Assembly (NCBI GenBank): GCA_035552155.1
Contig: DASZLX010000035.1
Location: forward strand, 1-64,000
DNA: 64,000 nucleotides
From: DASXHY01 sp035552155
Lineage (GTDB): Bacteria > Verrucomicrobiota > Verrucomicrobiia > Limisphaerales > DASXHY01
Reading direction: 5' to 3'
Shown here: positions 28,380 through 37,752 of the stretch, piece by piece
Numbering within the stretch: position 1 is the first letter of the stretch
Layout of the letters: each line of letters opens with the position of its first letter
Position numbers and translations under genes: made by a program
The notes under the pieces: model-generated
Told to the model about the DNA's origin: nothing
The model's database searches: none
What the model saw: only the letters and a program-made list of their open reading frames with translations

Positions 28380-28601
28380 TTAAGATCTCGGCGGGCCCGG
28401 TTTCTTCTTCCCGCGCAAGGCAAGGAACAACATGAAAACGCCAAACACCAGCAGGACAATCCCCCACACGAGGTTGATGTTGATGCCCAGCGAATGCGTC
28501 TTGTAAATGTCACTGCCGTTCGTAGCCAGTCCGTAGATGGAGATAATGGCCCCGAACAGGCTGAACATGATTCCGATGGGAAGCCGCAGGTCAAAGTTCA
28601 T
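28380..28601 (-). CDS. Small two-span membrane protein in the symporter-galM operon
   Basis: 73 residues with two membrane helices (about 8-26 and 41-62) and a basic tail GKKKPGPPRS. The stop is immediately adjacent to the galM start, and the gene begins 25 bases after the symporter stop, so it belongs to that operon. Not a family I recognise. It could be a small partner of the symporter or an unrelated membrane peptide; the sequence does not say. Confidence 0.7.
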   Translation of the reverse strand: MNFDLRLPIGIMFSLFGAIISIYGLATNGSDIYKTHSLGININLVWGIVLLVFGVFMLFLALRGKKKPGPPRS

Positions 28602-28626
28602 ATTTTGTCTCTGATGAGGTTAACAT

Positions 28627-30354
28627 TTACCAGAAAATGATGTTTAGCAACACCGTCACCGCGAGCACCAGGACGCCCACCGTGACCGGCCGTTTGTACC
28701 ACGGCTCGTTCGCTGTTTCCGGTTTCGGTGTCAACGAATAAACCAGGCCTTTCAATTGCTCATCCGTTTTGTTTCTTGCGGTCACCAGCGAAATGCCGAG
28801 CGTCAAAACGAAGCAAGAGGTCCAGGCCACAATCGCAATCCACAGGGTCTGGCCCATCTCACTATTATAAATAAAGGGATGCGCTGAGAGCATCTGCGCG
28901 AGCCAGCCGCCCTTGAGGACGCTGATTGGCTGGCCGACGGTCATGGACATGCCTTGGAAAGTTGCCGCGCCCAGAATGCCGCCCAGCAATCCCCAAAACG
29001 CGCCGTGGCCGGTGGCCCGTTTCCAGAACATGCCCAGCAGGAACGTCGCGAATAGCGGCGCGTTCACGAAGCTGAACACCAATTGCAACATGTCCATGAT
29101 GCTGTTGAACTGCCGCGCCAGATACGCGCATCCGATGCTAATCAGGATGCCGAACACCGTCGCCCAGCGGCCCATCCACAGGTAATGTTTGTCTGATTTG
29201 CTCGGCGCGATATAACTTTGGTAAAGGTCGTAAGTCCATACCGTGTTAAACGCCGTCACGTTGCCAGCCATGCCCGACATGAATGACGCCATCAGCGCGG
29301 TAAAGCCGACTCCCAGCAAGCCGGTGGGCATGTACTTCGCCAGCATCACCGGTATCGTCATGTTGTAATCCGGTGTGCCATCGGGACCCATGGGCAAAAA
29401 GGTTTTGCCGCTGGAATAATGCAGGGCAATGGCGATCATGCCCGGCAGAATGACCAGCGCGGGAAAGAGCATCTTCGGAACCGCGGCAATCAGCGGCGTG
29501 CGGCGAGCGGACGACATCGAGTCAGCGGCCATCGCGCGTTGAACAACGAGGAAATCCGTGCACCAATAGCCGAACGACAGCACGAAGCCGAGCCCGGCCA
29601 CCATGCTGAACCAGTCCGCGCCCATTGGATTTTGCGCATAATTCCCCATGTGTTTCCACGATTCGGTCCAAGTCCCGGGAGCGAAATGCTGGTCGACGGA
29701 CACGACATTCAGCTTTTGAATCAGCTCATGCCAGCCGCCCACGTCTTTCAGCGCCAGGATGACCAGCGGCGAAAAACCTAAAACAATCATGAAAAACTGC
29801 AGCACCTCGTTGTAGATCGCCGAAGTCAACCCGCCGAGGAAAATGTAAACCAGCACGATGGTCGCCGAGATGGCGATGCTGAAGTTGTAATTCCAGTGGA
29901 GCAGCACTTCCAACAGCCTCGCCAGCGCATGCATGGAAATACCGGACGAGAATACCGTCATGACCGCGAAGGAAATGGCATTCAACCCGCGGGTCTTCTC
30001 GTCGAAACGCAATTTGAGGTATTCCGGCACCGAGCGCGCCTTGGAACCGTAATAAAACGGCATCATGAATATCGCCAGGAATACCATGGCCGGAATGGCG
30101 CCCACCCAATAGAAGTGGCTGGTCATTATCCCGTATTTCGCGCCGTCGGCAGCCATGCCGATGACTTCCTGCGCGCCCAGGTTGGCCGAGATAAATGCCA
30201 GGCCGGTAACCCACGCGGGAATCGAGCGCCCCGACAGGAAGAAATCGGTGCTGCCCTTCATGTACCGCTTCAAAATCCAGCCGATACTTAGGACAAACCC
30301 GAAATAAATAAGCAGGATGGCGTAATCTATTTTGCCAAGTTCAATATGCTGCAT
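28627..30354 (-). CDS. Sodium:solute symporter (SSS family), probably a sugar carrier
   Basis: 575 residues, about 14 spans, ending in a helix right at the C-terminus (VGVLVLAVTVLLNIIF). Family features: YAILLIYFGFVLSIGW start, STDFFLSGRSIPAW, GLAFISANLGAQEVIGMAADGAKYGI, PVMLAKYMPTGLLGVGFTALMASFMSGMAGNVTAFNTVWTYDLYQ and RWATVFGILISIG, the pattern of the SGLT-like branch that carries galactose or glucose with Na+. Operon with galM downstream. A galactose role fits the beta-galactosidase 540 bases upstream, though substrate assignment is inference. Confidence 0.88.
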   Translation of the reverse strand: MQHIELGKIDYAILLIYFGFVLSIGWILKRYMKGSTDFFLSGRSIPAWVTGLAFISANLGAQEVIGMAADGAKYGIMTSHFYWVGAIPAMVFLAIFMMPFYYGSKARSVPEYLKLRFDEKTRGLNAISFAVMTVFSSGISMHALARLLEVLLHWNYNFSIAISATIVLVYIFLGGLTSAIYNEVLQFFMIVLGFSPLVILALKDVGGWHELIQKLNVVSVDQHFAPGTWTESWKHMGNYAQNPMGADWFSMVAGLGFVLSFGYWCTDFLVVQRAMAADSMSSARRTPLIAAVPKMLFPALVILPGMIAIALHYSSGKTFLPMGPDGTPDYNMTIPVMLAKYMPTGLLGVGFTALMASFMSGMAGNVTAFNTVWTYDLYQSYIAPSKSDKHYLWMGRWATVFGILISIGCAYLARQFNSIMDMLQLVFSFVNAPLFATFLLGMFWKRATGHGAFWGLLGGILGAATFQGMSMTVGQPISVLKGGWLAQMLSAHPFIYNSEMGQTLWIAIVAWTSCFVLTLGISLVTARNKTDEQLKGLVYSLTPKPETANEPWYKRPVTVGVLVLAVTVLLNIIFW

Positions 30355-30571
30355 AGAGGGTGTAGTTAGTTGTTCGCGTTCACACTGAACCGAGACCGGG
30401 CCAGGGCTGGAGCAAGCCCATCAGGTCCGGCGATTTGTGCGAACAATAGTGAAGTGACGCCAGCGCGTCAATATCAGGCTGCAAGGGTGTCAGGCTGCAA
30501 ACAGCGCGGACGCGCGGCCAAAAGAAATGGTGAAAATTGCCCGGCATTCAAAGATGGATTAATCTGGTCCA

Positions 30572-30850
30572 ATGCCTGATCCATCATCGCAACTTGCTGA
30601 AACAAATCAGTGTCCAAATTGCCATTCACAAAAGGTTGCGACTGGCAGGCTGGCTCACAGTGGGCATAGCGGTTCGGCTGCGATCTCTTTCGTTCCTGGA
30701 AATTTGAAGTGGTACCAGTTCAGCCTCGAAGGAGGGGCGCAACTCAGGAACGAAGCGTTTGCGTGCCCTGACTGCGGTTTTGTCTGGACGAAAGTCGCCT
30801 ATCCCGAGAACTTGCGCGCAGCAATTAGCCGATTCGCGAAACCGGAATGA
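30572..30850 (+). CDS. Small zinc-ribbon protein
   Basis: 92 residues with two CxxC knuckles, CPNCHSQKVATG near residue 14 and FACPDCGFVW near residue 63, the usual layout of a zinc ribbon. No other domain. It lies on the opposite strand between the beta-galactosidase and the symporter genes, and no partner is obvious. Role unknown; similar small ribbons are common in this phylum and many have no assigned function. Confidence 0.65.
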   Translation: MPDPSSQLAETNQCPNCHSQKVATGRLAHSGHSGSAAISFVPGNLKWYQFSLEGGAQLRNEAFACPDCGFVWTKVAYPENLRAAISRFAKPE

Positions 30851-30890
30851 AATTGTTTAATTGCTCCGGTTGCCGTTTCACTCATTGCGT

Positions 30891-33800
30891 TCATTCTGGA
30901 CCAAACGCTTCCCGCGCCAGCTTCTCCGGATCCTCCCCGCGACCAAACGGCCGCAAGCGGAAACTATAGCTGTATTCCTGCACGGGAATCAAAAACGGGT
31001 CATGCGGCCACGCGCCCCAACTGTTGTCCCCGCCCACGCCCTGCTGTTTCAAATCCAGATTCAACGAAATGAAATCCCGGCGCGGCAATTGAAACGCGTG
31101 CTTGCCCGCGTTCAAATCCTCCGCCGTGTAATGCAGCGCGTTGGCGCTCAGCAACGGCATCCCCACCGCCAGCAGGCCCACGCTCCCCTTTTGCAACGCG
31201 ATCCAGCGCACATCCGCTTTGTTCCCGGTTTCGCCCGGCTCGGTGTAGTCCGCGAAAAATTGCTCATCCACCGTTCCGCTGTAAACACCCACCGGCGAAT
31301 CCTTCCGATCACTGTAGGTTTCCTGCGGCCCCGGTCCGAGCCACGTGATGTGTTCAAAACCTTTCGGCAACTCCATCTGCATTCCGATGCGTGGCATCTT
31401 CGGCAGGTCCGTTCGCGCCGGCTTGAAATCGGCCGTTACGATCACATCGCCGCTGCCGTAGATTTTATAAACCGTCTCCCACGTGGAGTTGGTGGCCTCC
31501 GGCAGCGAGGTCGCCACCTTGACTTCGAAATAATCCGCTTTTTTCTCGCCGGAAAAACCCTCATTCACTCCCGCCTTGCCGGCGAAGCGCCAGAACGCCT
31601 GGGAATCCTTCGGGCTGCGCCGGCCGCGATCATTGTCCGTCATCGCGCGCCAGAAATCCGGCCGCAACGGCGATTGAATCAGTTCCTGCCCTTTGTAGCG
31701 CCAGGATTTGATCCCCCCGCTCACTTCGTCGAACACAATCTGAAAATTTTTGCTCTCGACCGTGGCGCCGTTTTTGTCAGCAGTCCATTTGATCGGCGGG
31801 AACTGGCTCGTCGCCACGACCGTGGCCGGCGCTGAAACCGGCAATTTGAATTCGTCCCACGCGATTTCATGGCCCGCGTCCGCCCACGGCAAATCGTGTT
31901 TTAGCGTAAAAATCAATTCGAGGAAATATTCCACGCCCGGTTGCGGCTCGAATGACTCCACCGGAATCACCACCTGTTTGGTCGCGCCCGGTTCGAGGTT
32001 CAAGTCCGGCAATTTACCGCTCTGGATTTCCCGGCCGTCCGCTTTCAGCCGCCATTCGCCCGCGGCAATGTCCCTGAGGTTCGTGAAATCGAACCAGTTT
32101 TTGACCGCTATCACGCGGGACGGCAAATCTACCGCCTGGCAGCGGATATATTGATAGACGTGTTTCACTTCGAACAATCCCGGATGCGGCCTGCGGTCGG
32201 GCGTCACCAGGCCGTTGCAGCAAAAGTTATCGTCGCTCGGCGTGCCGACCGGGCCAAAGTCTCCGCCGAATGCCCAAAAAGTTTTGTCGAACCAACCGGG
32301 CTTTTTGTAATGCGCCGCCGGGAGGGGCTGCTGAATGGTGCGCAAGCCTTGGTCCACCCAATCCCAAATGAAGCCGCCCTGCAGATACGGCTTTTCGTAA
32401 ATCTGATCCCAATACGACCAGAAATCCCCGCTTCCATTGCCCATGGCGTGCTCATATTCGCACATGATATAGGGCCGCGTTTCCGTCTTCGAGGCGTACG
32501 CGCCGAGTGAACGGGGATTCGGATACATCGGGCAGATAATGTCCGTGTAAGGCTTGGATTCCGCGCGCTCGTAATGCACCGGGCGGCTCGAATCCCGCTT
32601 GTGGATCCACGCGGAGGTCGCCTCGAAGTTCGGGCCGTCGCCCGCTTCATTGCCCAGCGACCAGATGATCACCGACGCATGATTTTTATCGCGCTCGACC
32701 ATGCGGACGGTGCGGTTCATGTGCGCATCCGCAAAATCAGGATTCTTGGCCAGCGTTTTGTCGCCGTAACCCATCCCGTGACTTTCGATGTCCGCTTCAT
32801 CAATCAAATAAATCCCGTAACGATCACAAAGGTCATACCACGCGGGTTGGTTCGGGTAATGAGAACAGCGGACGGCATTGAGATTGAATTGCTTCATCAT
32901 CCTGATGTCGCGCTCCATGATTTCCGGCGTGATCGCCTGGCCGCGGTCGGGATCGAACTCGTGCCGGTCCGTGCCCTTGATGAGAATGCGCTTGCCGTTC
33001 ACGAGCAAATTGCCGTCGCGAATCTGGACGCTGCGCAACCCGACATTCACTGGGATCACTTCCAGCACGCCGCCATCGATGTTCTTGATCGCGAGCAACA
33101 GCTTGTAAAGGTTCGGATTCTCGGCGGACCACAATTGCGCATGATGCACATTGATATTGAGGCTGATCGACCGCTCGGAATTCGAGGGCACTGAAATCGC
33201 CAGGCTATTGGTTGAAATGGCGTTGCCCGCCGGGTCGAACAACGTCGCCTCCAATCCCGACGCCGGCGCGGTGCCTCCCACATTTTCGATGCTGGCGCGA
33301 ATCGTCAATTCCGCCACGGAATTCGTGACCTCCACTCCGGCGGTGCCCACTTCAAAATCGCGCACGTGCAGGTTCGGCGGCGACCACAGGTAAACGTCGC
33401 GGAAAATGCCGCTCAATCGCCACATGTCCTGGTCCTCGAGATACGACCCGTCGCTCCAGCGAAAGTTCTCCACCGCGATCAGGTTTTTGCCGGGCTTGAG
33501 AAATTTCGTGATATCGAATTCGACCGGCGTGCGGCTGTCCTTGCCCATGCCGATCTTCTCGCCATTGATCCACAAATCAAAAAAAGAATTCACGCCGTCG
33601 AACGTCAGCAGAACTCTCCGTCCCGCCCATGCTTTCGGAACCTCGAACGTGCGGCGATACGCATTCACCGTATTATTCGGGTCATCTCCCGGCACCAAAG
33701 GCGGCGTCCAGGGCCGGCGCCAGGGGAAATTATAATTCACGTAGATGGGAATTCCGTGGCCGAAAAGTTCCACATTCGAAGGCACCGGAATCATGTCCCA

Positions 33801-34163
33801 GCCGCGATCGTTAAAATCCGACTTCCAAAAATCCGGCACGCGGTCGAGTTGATTCGACGAGTAATGATATTTCCAATCGCCGTTGAGCGAGCGGTAAAAG
33901 GACGATTTCACCCGCTCGCTATTCGCGGTGAGTTGGATTCGCCGGGCCGTCGCCGCGTCCGGGCAAATAATCATCGTGGCATGAGGCGGCTGATTATTGA
34001 TGCCGGTCAGGCGCGGACTTTCCCACTCCGGAAGATCCGTCGCGCCCCCCGCGGCATGCGCGACCACAGCCGCCAGTATTTGCACGGCCATAAAAAAACC
34101 TGCCGCGCGGCGGACATGTGATTTTCCCACAACTGAAGAATAGGCTTCGCTGCTGGTATCCAT
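30891..34163 (-). CDS. lacZ: Beta-galactosidase, GH2 family, exported
   Basis: 1090 residues, the size of LacZ-type enzymes, with a possible signal peptide at the start (about 18-38, including FFMAVQILAAVVAHAAGG). Domains in order: sugar-binding jelly roll (WESPRLTGINNQPPHA, RVLLTFDGVNSFFDLWING), Ig-like domain, TIM barrel and C-terminal small-chain domain (LTDN-like MTDNDRGR, GPGPQETYSDRK). The acid/base Glu is in WSLGNEAGDG (about 503) and the nucleophile in IMCEYEHAMGNGSG (about 567). It hydrolyses beta-galactosides, probably outside the cytoplasm; the liberated galactose would be taken up by the SSS symporter and mutarotated by GalM. A different beta-glycoside cannot be excluded. Confidence 0.92.
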   Translation of the reverse strand: MDTSSEAYSSVVGKSHVRRAAGFFMAVQILAAVVAHAAGGATDLPEWESPRLTGINNQPPHATMIICPDAATARRIQLTANSERVKSSFYRSLNGDWKYHYSSNQLDRVPDFWKSDFNDRGWDMIPVPSNVELFGHGIPIYVNYNFPWRRPWTPPLVPGDDPNNTVNAYRRTFEVPKAWAGRRVLLTFDGVNSFFDLWINGEKIGMGKDSRTPVEFDITKFLKPGKNLIAVENFRWSDGSYLEDQDMWRLSGIFRDVYLWSPPNLHVRDFEVGTAGVEVTNSVAELTIRASIENVGGTAPASGLEATLFDPAGNAISTNSLAISVPSNSERSISLNINVHHAQLWSAENPNLYKLLLAIKNIDGGVLEVIPVNVGLRSVQIRDGNLLVNGKRILIKGTDRHEFDPDRGQAITPEIMERDIRMMKQFNLNAVRCSHYPNQPAWYDLCDRYGIYLIDEADIESHGMGYGDKTLAKNPDFADAHMNRTVRMVERDKNHASVIIWSLGNEAGDGPNFEATSAWIHKRDSSRPVHYERAESKPYTDIICPMYPNPRSLGAYASKTETRPYIMCEYEHAMGNGSGDFWSYWDQIYEKPYLQGGFIWDWVDQGLRTIQQPLPAAHYKKPGWFDKTFWAFGGDFGPVGTPSDDNFCCNGLVTPDRRPHPGLFEVKHVYQYIRCQAVDLPSRVIAVKNWFDFTNLRDIAAGEWRLKADGREIQSGKLPDLNLEPGATKQVVIPVESFEPQPGVEYFLELIFTLKHDLPWADAGHEIAWDEFKLPVSAPATVVATSQFPPIKWTADKNGATVESKNFQIVFDEVSGGIKSWRYKGQELIQSPLRPDFWRAMTDNDRGRRSPKDSQAFWRFAGKAGVNEGFSGEKKADYFEVKVATSLPEATNSTWETVYKIYGSGDVIVTADFKPARTDLPKMPRIGMQMELPKGFEHITWLGPGPQETYSDRKDSPVGVYSGTVDEQFFADYTEPGETGNKADVRWIALQKGSVGLLAVGMPLLSANALHYTAEDLNAGKHAFQLPRRDFISLNLDLKQQGVGGDNSWGAWPHDPFLIPVQEYSYSFRLRPFGRGEDPEKLAREAFGPE

Positions 34164-34245
34164 AACCCGCAGAGCCTCGCAAAAATCCGATTAACTCGCA
34201 ACGGACAACTGCGAGGCCATTGTTTCAGAGGGTGCATCTTGATAC

Positions 34246-34296
34246 GGAGCGCGACTGTGTTCCGCGCAGCGGAATCAGCCGCAGCAACGCGAAAGA
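34246..34296. repeat. Dispersed hairpin element (GCGACTG.../CAGCCGC type)
   Basis: Starts GGAGCGCGACTGTGTTCCGC and continues with GCGGAATCAGCCGCAGC; TTCCGC pairs with GCGGAA and the outer arms mostly pair. A longer-looped relative of the element at 25845-25880. Confidence 0.55.
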
Positions 34297-34330
34297 TTCG
34301 GTGAATATTTGAAATGACTGAATGTATCAT

Positions 34331-34365
34331 GCCGCTGCGGCTGGTCTACGACGCAGCCGCGCTCC
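34331..34365. repeat. Dispersed hairpin element, inverted copy
   Basis: On the minus strand it reads GGAGCGCGGCTGCGTCGTAG followed by ACCAGCCGCAGCGGC. It is an inverted relative of the copy at 34246. Confidence 0.6.
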
Positions 34366-34453
34366 TTTCCGCAATTTCGGGGGAAGTGTCAAGGGCGACG
34401 CCAGGGCGGACGTATCTTAATTTTTTAGCGCGATGTTTCGTTGGACATTTGGT

Positions 34454-34481
34454 TTGACATTAGAACCATCGCAATTAAAAT
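34454..34481 (+). promoter_or_regulatory. Possible sigma70 promoter upstream of the permease gene
   Basis: TTGACA (34454-34459, perfect -35) and TAAAAT (34476-34481, 5/6 of -10) with a 16-base spacer. The permease ATG is at 34716. The transcript would start beside or inside the 14-bp hairpin at 34483-34519. Confidence 0.35.
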
Positions 34482-34482
34482 G

Positions 34483-34519
34483 CGCCTACCCATTTGCCCC
34501 AGCCACAAATGGGTAGGCG
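34483..34519. repeat. Perfect 14-bp hairpin with 9-nt loop
   Basis: Arms CGCCTACCCATTTG (34483-34496) and CAAATGGGTAGGCG (34506-34519) match fully, loop CCCCAGCCA. No T-run follows, so not a classical terminator. Confidence 0.7.
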
Positions 34520-34715
34520 ATTGAATTTTAAGGCCGCAACATCTTGAATGCTAGGGGGTCGCACATGCGATTTCGGGGCTTCGACAGATTGACCTCGGCT
34601 CAATTCCGTGATCAATAGTTTCTCATTGGAATCTCTGGAAATTAGATGCGTTAGGCCCTGAGGGCAACGCCCGCCCGCATTGACTTCCCCTCGCCCTTCG
34701 CATACAAAAACGCGC

Positions 34716-36110
34716 ATGACCACTCCCGTCTCCGGCGCGGATCAGCCCCGCCTGCAGCGCCGCCTGGGATTGCTTCAAGCCACCGCCCTCAACATGTCCA
34801 ACATGGTTGGTGTCGGCCCCTTCATCACCATTCCCCTGCTGATGGGAACCATCAATGGCGGCGGACCGCAGGCGATGCTCGGCTGGATTGTCGGTTTGTT
34901 GATCGCTATTCCGGACGGCCTCGTCTGGGCGGAACTGGGCGCAGCCATGCCGGGCTCAGGCGGCTCCTATATTTATCTGCGCGATGGCTATGGCCGCGAA
35001 AAATGGGGACGCCTCATGGCGTTTCTGTTCATCTGGCAATTGATCCTCAGCGGTCCGCTGGAAATTGGCTCCGGTCTGATTGGCTTCAAGCAATATCTCG
35101 GTTACCTCTGGCCACAAACCGGAAACCATCATCTGGATCGAGTCATTGTCGTCGCACTCGGCGTTTTCGTGGTTGTCCTGCTCTATCGGCGCATCGGTTC
35201 CATCGGGAAAATCACGGTCGCATTATGGATTGGCGTGCTGCTGACCACGGGCGCCATTATTTTCGGCGGCATCGGACATTTTAATTCCAAAATTGCCTTC
35301 GATTTTCCGCCGCACGCCTTCGATTTCTCGCTGGGCTTTGTCTTCGGCCTCGGCGCCGCCGCGCAAATCGGAATCTACGACTACCTCGGCTACTACGATA
35401 TTTGCTACCTGGGCGACGAAGTCAAAAATCCGGCCAAAGTCATCCCCCGCTCCATCCTGATCAGCCTCGTCGCCGTGGGCTTCATCTATATGGCGATGAA
35501 TTTTTCCATCATCGGCGTGATCCCCTGGCGCGAATTCGTGGTCACCGATCCCAATGCGACGACGCCGCCCATTGGCTCGATGTTCATCGAAAAACTGTAC
35601 GGCTCGAAGCTGGCGTTGGTTTTTACCGTGATGATTTTGTGGACCAGTTTCGCGTCGGTCTTCGCGTTGACGCTCGGCTACTCGCGCATCCCGTTTGCCG
35701 CCGCCAAAGATGGTTGTTTTTTCCGTATTTTTGGCAAGGTGCACCCGACCAAGGAATTTCCCCACGTTTCCCTGCTGCTGATCGGCGGGCTGTCCATCGC
35801 AGCGAGTTTTCTCAGCCTCGGCATCGTGATTACGGCTTTGGTCACCATGCGAATTCTCGTGCAGTTCATCGGCCAGATCGGCGCTGTAATGCGGTTACGC
35901 AAACTTAAACCGGACCGGGAACGCCCCTTCAAAATGTGGCTCTATCCGCTGCCCGCATTGCTTGCGTTGGTGGGATGGATTTTCGTTTTTCTCACGTCGG
36001 GCAAACAACCGGTGCTTTACAGCCTGGCGGCGCTCGGCCTTGGCATCGGCGCGTTTTTGATCTGGTCGAAAATTCGCCGGAGCTGGCCTTTTGCCACGTC
36101 AGCTGGTTGA
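34716..36110 (+). CDS. APC-superfamily amino-acid permease
   Basis: 464 residues from the ATG at 34716 (a TTG at 34680 would add 12). About twelve membrane spans. The start LGLLQATALNMSNMVGVGPFITIPLLMG holds the unwound TM1 Gly motif of APC carriers; SGGSYIYLRDGYG and FGLGAAAQIGIYDYLGYYDICYLGDEVKNPAKVIPRSI are typical of the family (YAYxGxxxxxxxAEExKNPxRxIPR pattern). It would import amino acids or related compounds across the inner membrane. Substrate is not readable. No operon partner; the OlsB-like gene starts about 100 bases downstream. Confidence 0.85.
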   Translation: MTTPVSGADQPRLQRRLGLLQATALNMSNMVGVGPFITIPLLMGTINGGGPQAMLGWIVGLLIAIPDGLVWAELGAAMPGSGGSYIYLRDGYGREKWGRLMAFLFIWQLILSGPLEIGSGLIGFKQYLGYLWPQTGNHHLDRVIVVALGVFVVVLLYRRIGSIGKITVALWIGVLLTTGAIIFGGIGHFNSKIAFDFPPHAFDFSLGFVFGLGAAAQIGIYDYLGYYDICYLGDEVKNPAKVIPRSILISLVAVGFIYMAMNFSIIGVIPWREFVVTDPNATTPPIGSMFIEKLYGSKLALVFTVMILWTSFASVFALTLGYSRIPFAAAKDGCFFRIFGKVHPTKEFPHVSLLLIGGLSIAASFLSLGIVITALVTMRILVQFIGQIGAVMRLRKLKPDRERPFKMWLYPLPALLALVGWIFVFLTSGKQPVLYSLAALGLGIGAFLIWSKIRRSWPFATSAG

Positions 36111-36210
36111 GAACACAAGGCTGGGTTCTCAAATAAAAAACGCTCGCATTGCCGGAGAAAATTAACGCCGCTGGCACGCCATTGTAACCGGCGCCTGCCA
36201 ATCTGGCGTC

Positions 36211-36969
36211 ATGAATACCACTCTGCAGGCGGCGCGGCTGTTGGTCAGCTCGCCGACGCATTACGCCACTCGGCTGGCGCAAAACACGGACGAAGTCCGC
36301 GCGGCGCAGGCCTTGCGCTTCGAGGTCTTCAATCTCGAACTGAATGAGGGCCTCACCTCGTCCCTCGCCACGGGTCTCGACGCCGATCCGTTCGATCTCG
36401 TCTGCGACCACCTCTTGGTCGAGCATGTGCCCAGCGGATCCATCGTGGGCACTTACCGTTTGCAAACCGGCCTCAACGCCCAGGCTCACCTCGGCTATTA
36501 TTGCGCGCAGGAATTTCATTTTGATGTCTTCGAACCCTGGCGCGGCCAAATCGTTGAAGTAGGCCGCGCCTGCGTGCATCGCCAGCATCGGAACCTCATC
36601 GTGCTGGGCCTGCTGTGGAAAGGAATTGCCGACTACGCGAAAGCACGCAGAGGGCGCTATCTAATGGGTTGCAGTTCCGTCACCTCCCAGGATCCGACGG
36701 TCGGCGCCTCCGCTTATGCGGATTTGTGCCGCAAACATCTCGTCTCGCCGCAGTGGCGCACCACGCCTTTGCCGGCTTACGAATGTTCCCTGCGGCAACT
36801 CGCCGCCGAGCCGGTGACCATACCCAAATTGCTTCGCGCCTACCTCACGCTCGCCGCCAAAATTTGCGGGCCGCCGGCACTCGATCCACATTTCAAAACC
36901 ATCGATTTCCTGACCCTGATGGATCTCGAAACCATGCACCCGCTCGCCCGCCAAAGATTTCTCGGTTGA
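36211..36969 (+). CDS. olsB: OlsB-like N-acyltransferase (GNAT fold)
   Basis: 252 residues. The sequence shows the hemolysin/OlsB-type acyl-ACP-dependent acyltransferase features: VRAAQALRFEVFNLELNEG near the start, FDLVCDHLLVEH, IVGTYRLQT, EVGRACVHRQHRN, GLLWKGIADYAK and YLMGCSSV. OlsB transfers a 3-hydroxyacyl group from ACP to the alpha-amino group of ornithine to make lyso-ornithine lipid. The next gene, 30 bases downstream, is a PlsC-like O-acyltransferase, as expected for OlsA, which completes ornithine lipid. Together they suggest phosphorus-free membrane lipids. Symbol by family and context; related lyso-lipid products are possible. Confidence 0.78.
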   Translation: MNTTLQAARLLVSSPTHYATRLAQNTDEVRAAQALRFEVFNLELNEGLTSSLATGLDADPFDLVCDHLLVEHVPSGSIVGTYRLQTGLNAQAHLGYYCAQEFHFDVFEPWRGQIVEVGRACVHRQHRNLIVLGLLWKGIADYAKARRGRYLMGCSSVTSQDPTVGASAYADLCRKHLVSPQWRTTPLPAYECSLRQLAAEPVTIPKLLRAYLTLAAKICGPPALDPHFKTIDFLTLMDLETMHPLARQRFLG

Positions 36970-36999
36970 AATGTCCCGTTGCCGGTTTCAAATTAAGGC

Positions 37000-37752
37000 A
37001 TGAAAGCCCTGCTCCGGCACCCCGTGCGTGTGGTCGGGCGCTTGCTTTGGATGATGGCCGAATTCATCATCGCCGCGCTCAATTACGCGCGCTGGTGCGG
37101 CGGGAATTGTTCGGGCGCCACGCGCGCCGCCTGGCTGCAACACACTTCCCGCCGGATGTTGCGCATCTTCAAAACGGAAATCCAAACCTCGGGCGCCGTG
37201 CCCAAAAACGGTTTGCTCGTCTCCAATCATTTGAGCTACATCGATATCCTCGTCCTCGCGAGCATTACACCGGCGATGTTTGTCGCGAAACAGGAAGTGA
37301 AAAGCTGGCCGGTGTTTGGGTTCTTCGCAAAATTGGCCGGCACCGTATTTGTGGACCGCGAACGCCGCACGCGCGTCGGCCAGACGACGGATGAAATTCA
37401 GTCGGCGCTGGATCGGGGAGCGCTGGTCGTTTTATTTCCGGAAGGAACCAGTTCCAACGGCGAGACCGTGCTGCCATTCAAATCATCCTTGCTCGAACCT
37501 GCCGCCCGGCAAACCCATTCCCTGTTTGCCAGTCTCATTCAATACCAACTCGACGACGGCGACGTAGGGGAGGAAGTTTGTTACTGGAAAGACATGACAC
37601 TGGTGCCCCACCTCATCAACCTGCTCGGCAAACGCGCCCTTCGCGCCTCCGTCCGTTTCACGCAATTGCGCGAAGGCAGCACTGACCGCAAAGTGCTCGC
37701 GCGCCAGTTACATTCGGAAATTTTGCGACTGAAAGAAGCGCCGGCTTTTTAG
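37000..37752 (+). CDS. olsA: OlsA/PlsC-like lyso-lipid O-acyltransferase
   Basis: 250 residues. A membrane-associated N-terminal helix is followed by the HX4D acyltransferase box in NHLSYID (76-82), the GTVFVDRERR segment and the FPEGTSSNG motif (146-154). This is the 1-acylglycerol-3-phosphate acyltransferase fold; directly after an OlsB-like gene the likely role is acylation of lyso-ornithine lipid, though lysophosphatidate cannot be excluded. The last four bases overlap the convergent PAP2 gene. Confidence 0.8.
   Translation: MKALLRHPVRVVGRLLWMMAEFIIAALNYARWCGGNCSGATRAAWLQHTSRRMLRIFKTEIQTSGAVPKNGLLVSNHLSYIDILVLASITPAMFVAKQEVKSWPVFGFFAKLAGTVFVDRERRTRVGQTTDEIQSALDRGALVVLFPEGTSSNGETVLPFKSSLLEPAARQTHSLFASLIQYQLDDGDVGEEVCYWKDMTLVPHLINLLGKRALRASVRFTQLREGSTDRKVLARQLHSEILRLKEAPAF

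Larger units (their letters stand above)
34164..34715. other. Repeat-rich intergenic region between lacZ and the amino-acid permease
   Basis: No gene seen. It holds two hairpin repeats (34246-34296 and 34331-34365, opposite orientation), a promoter-like TTGACA/TAAAAT pair (34454-34481) and a perfect 14-bp hairpin (34483-34519). The two hairpin repeats may pair with each other. Confidence 0.6.

Noticed and set aside
30471..30503. Two copies of TCAGGCTGCAA before the zinc-ribbon gene
   Set aside because: Only two short copies; too little to call a repeat or operator.
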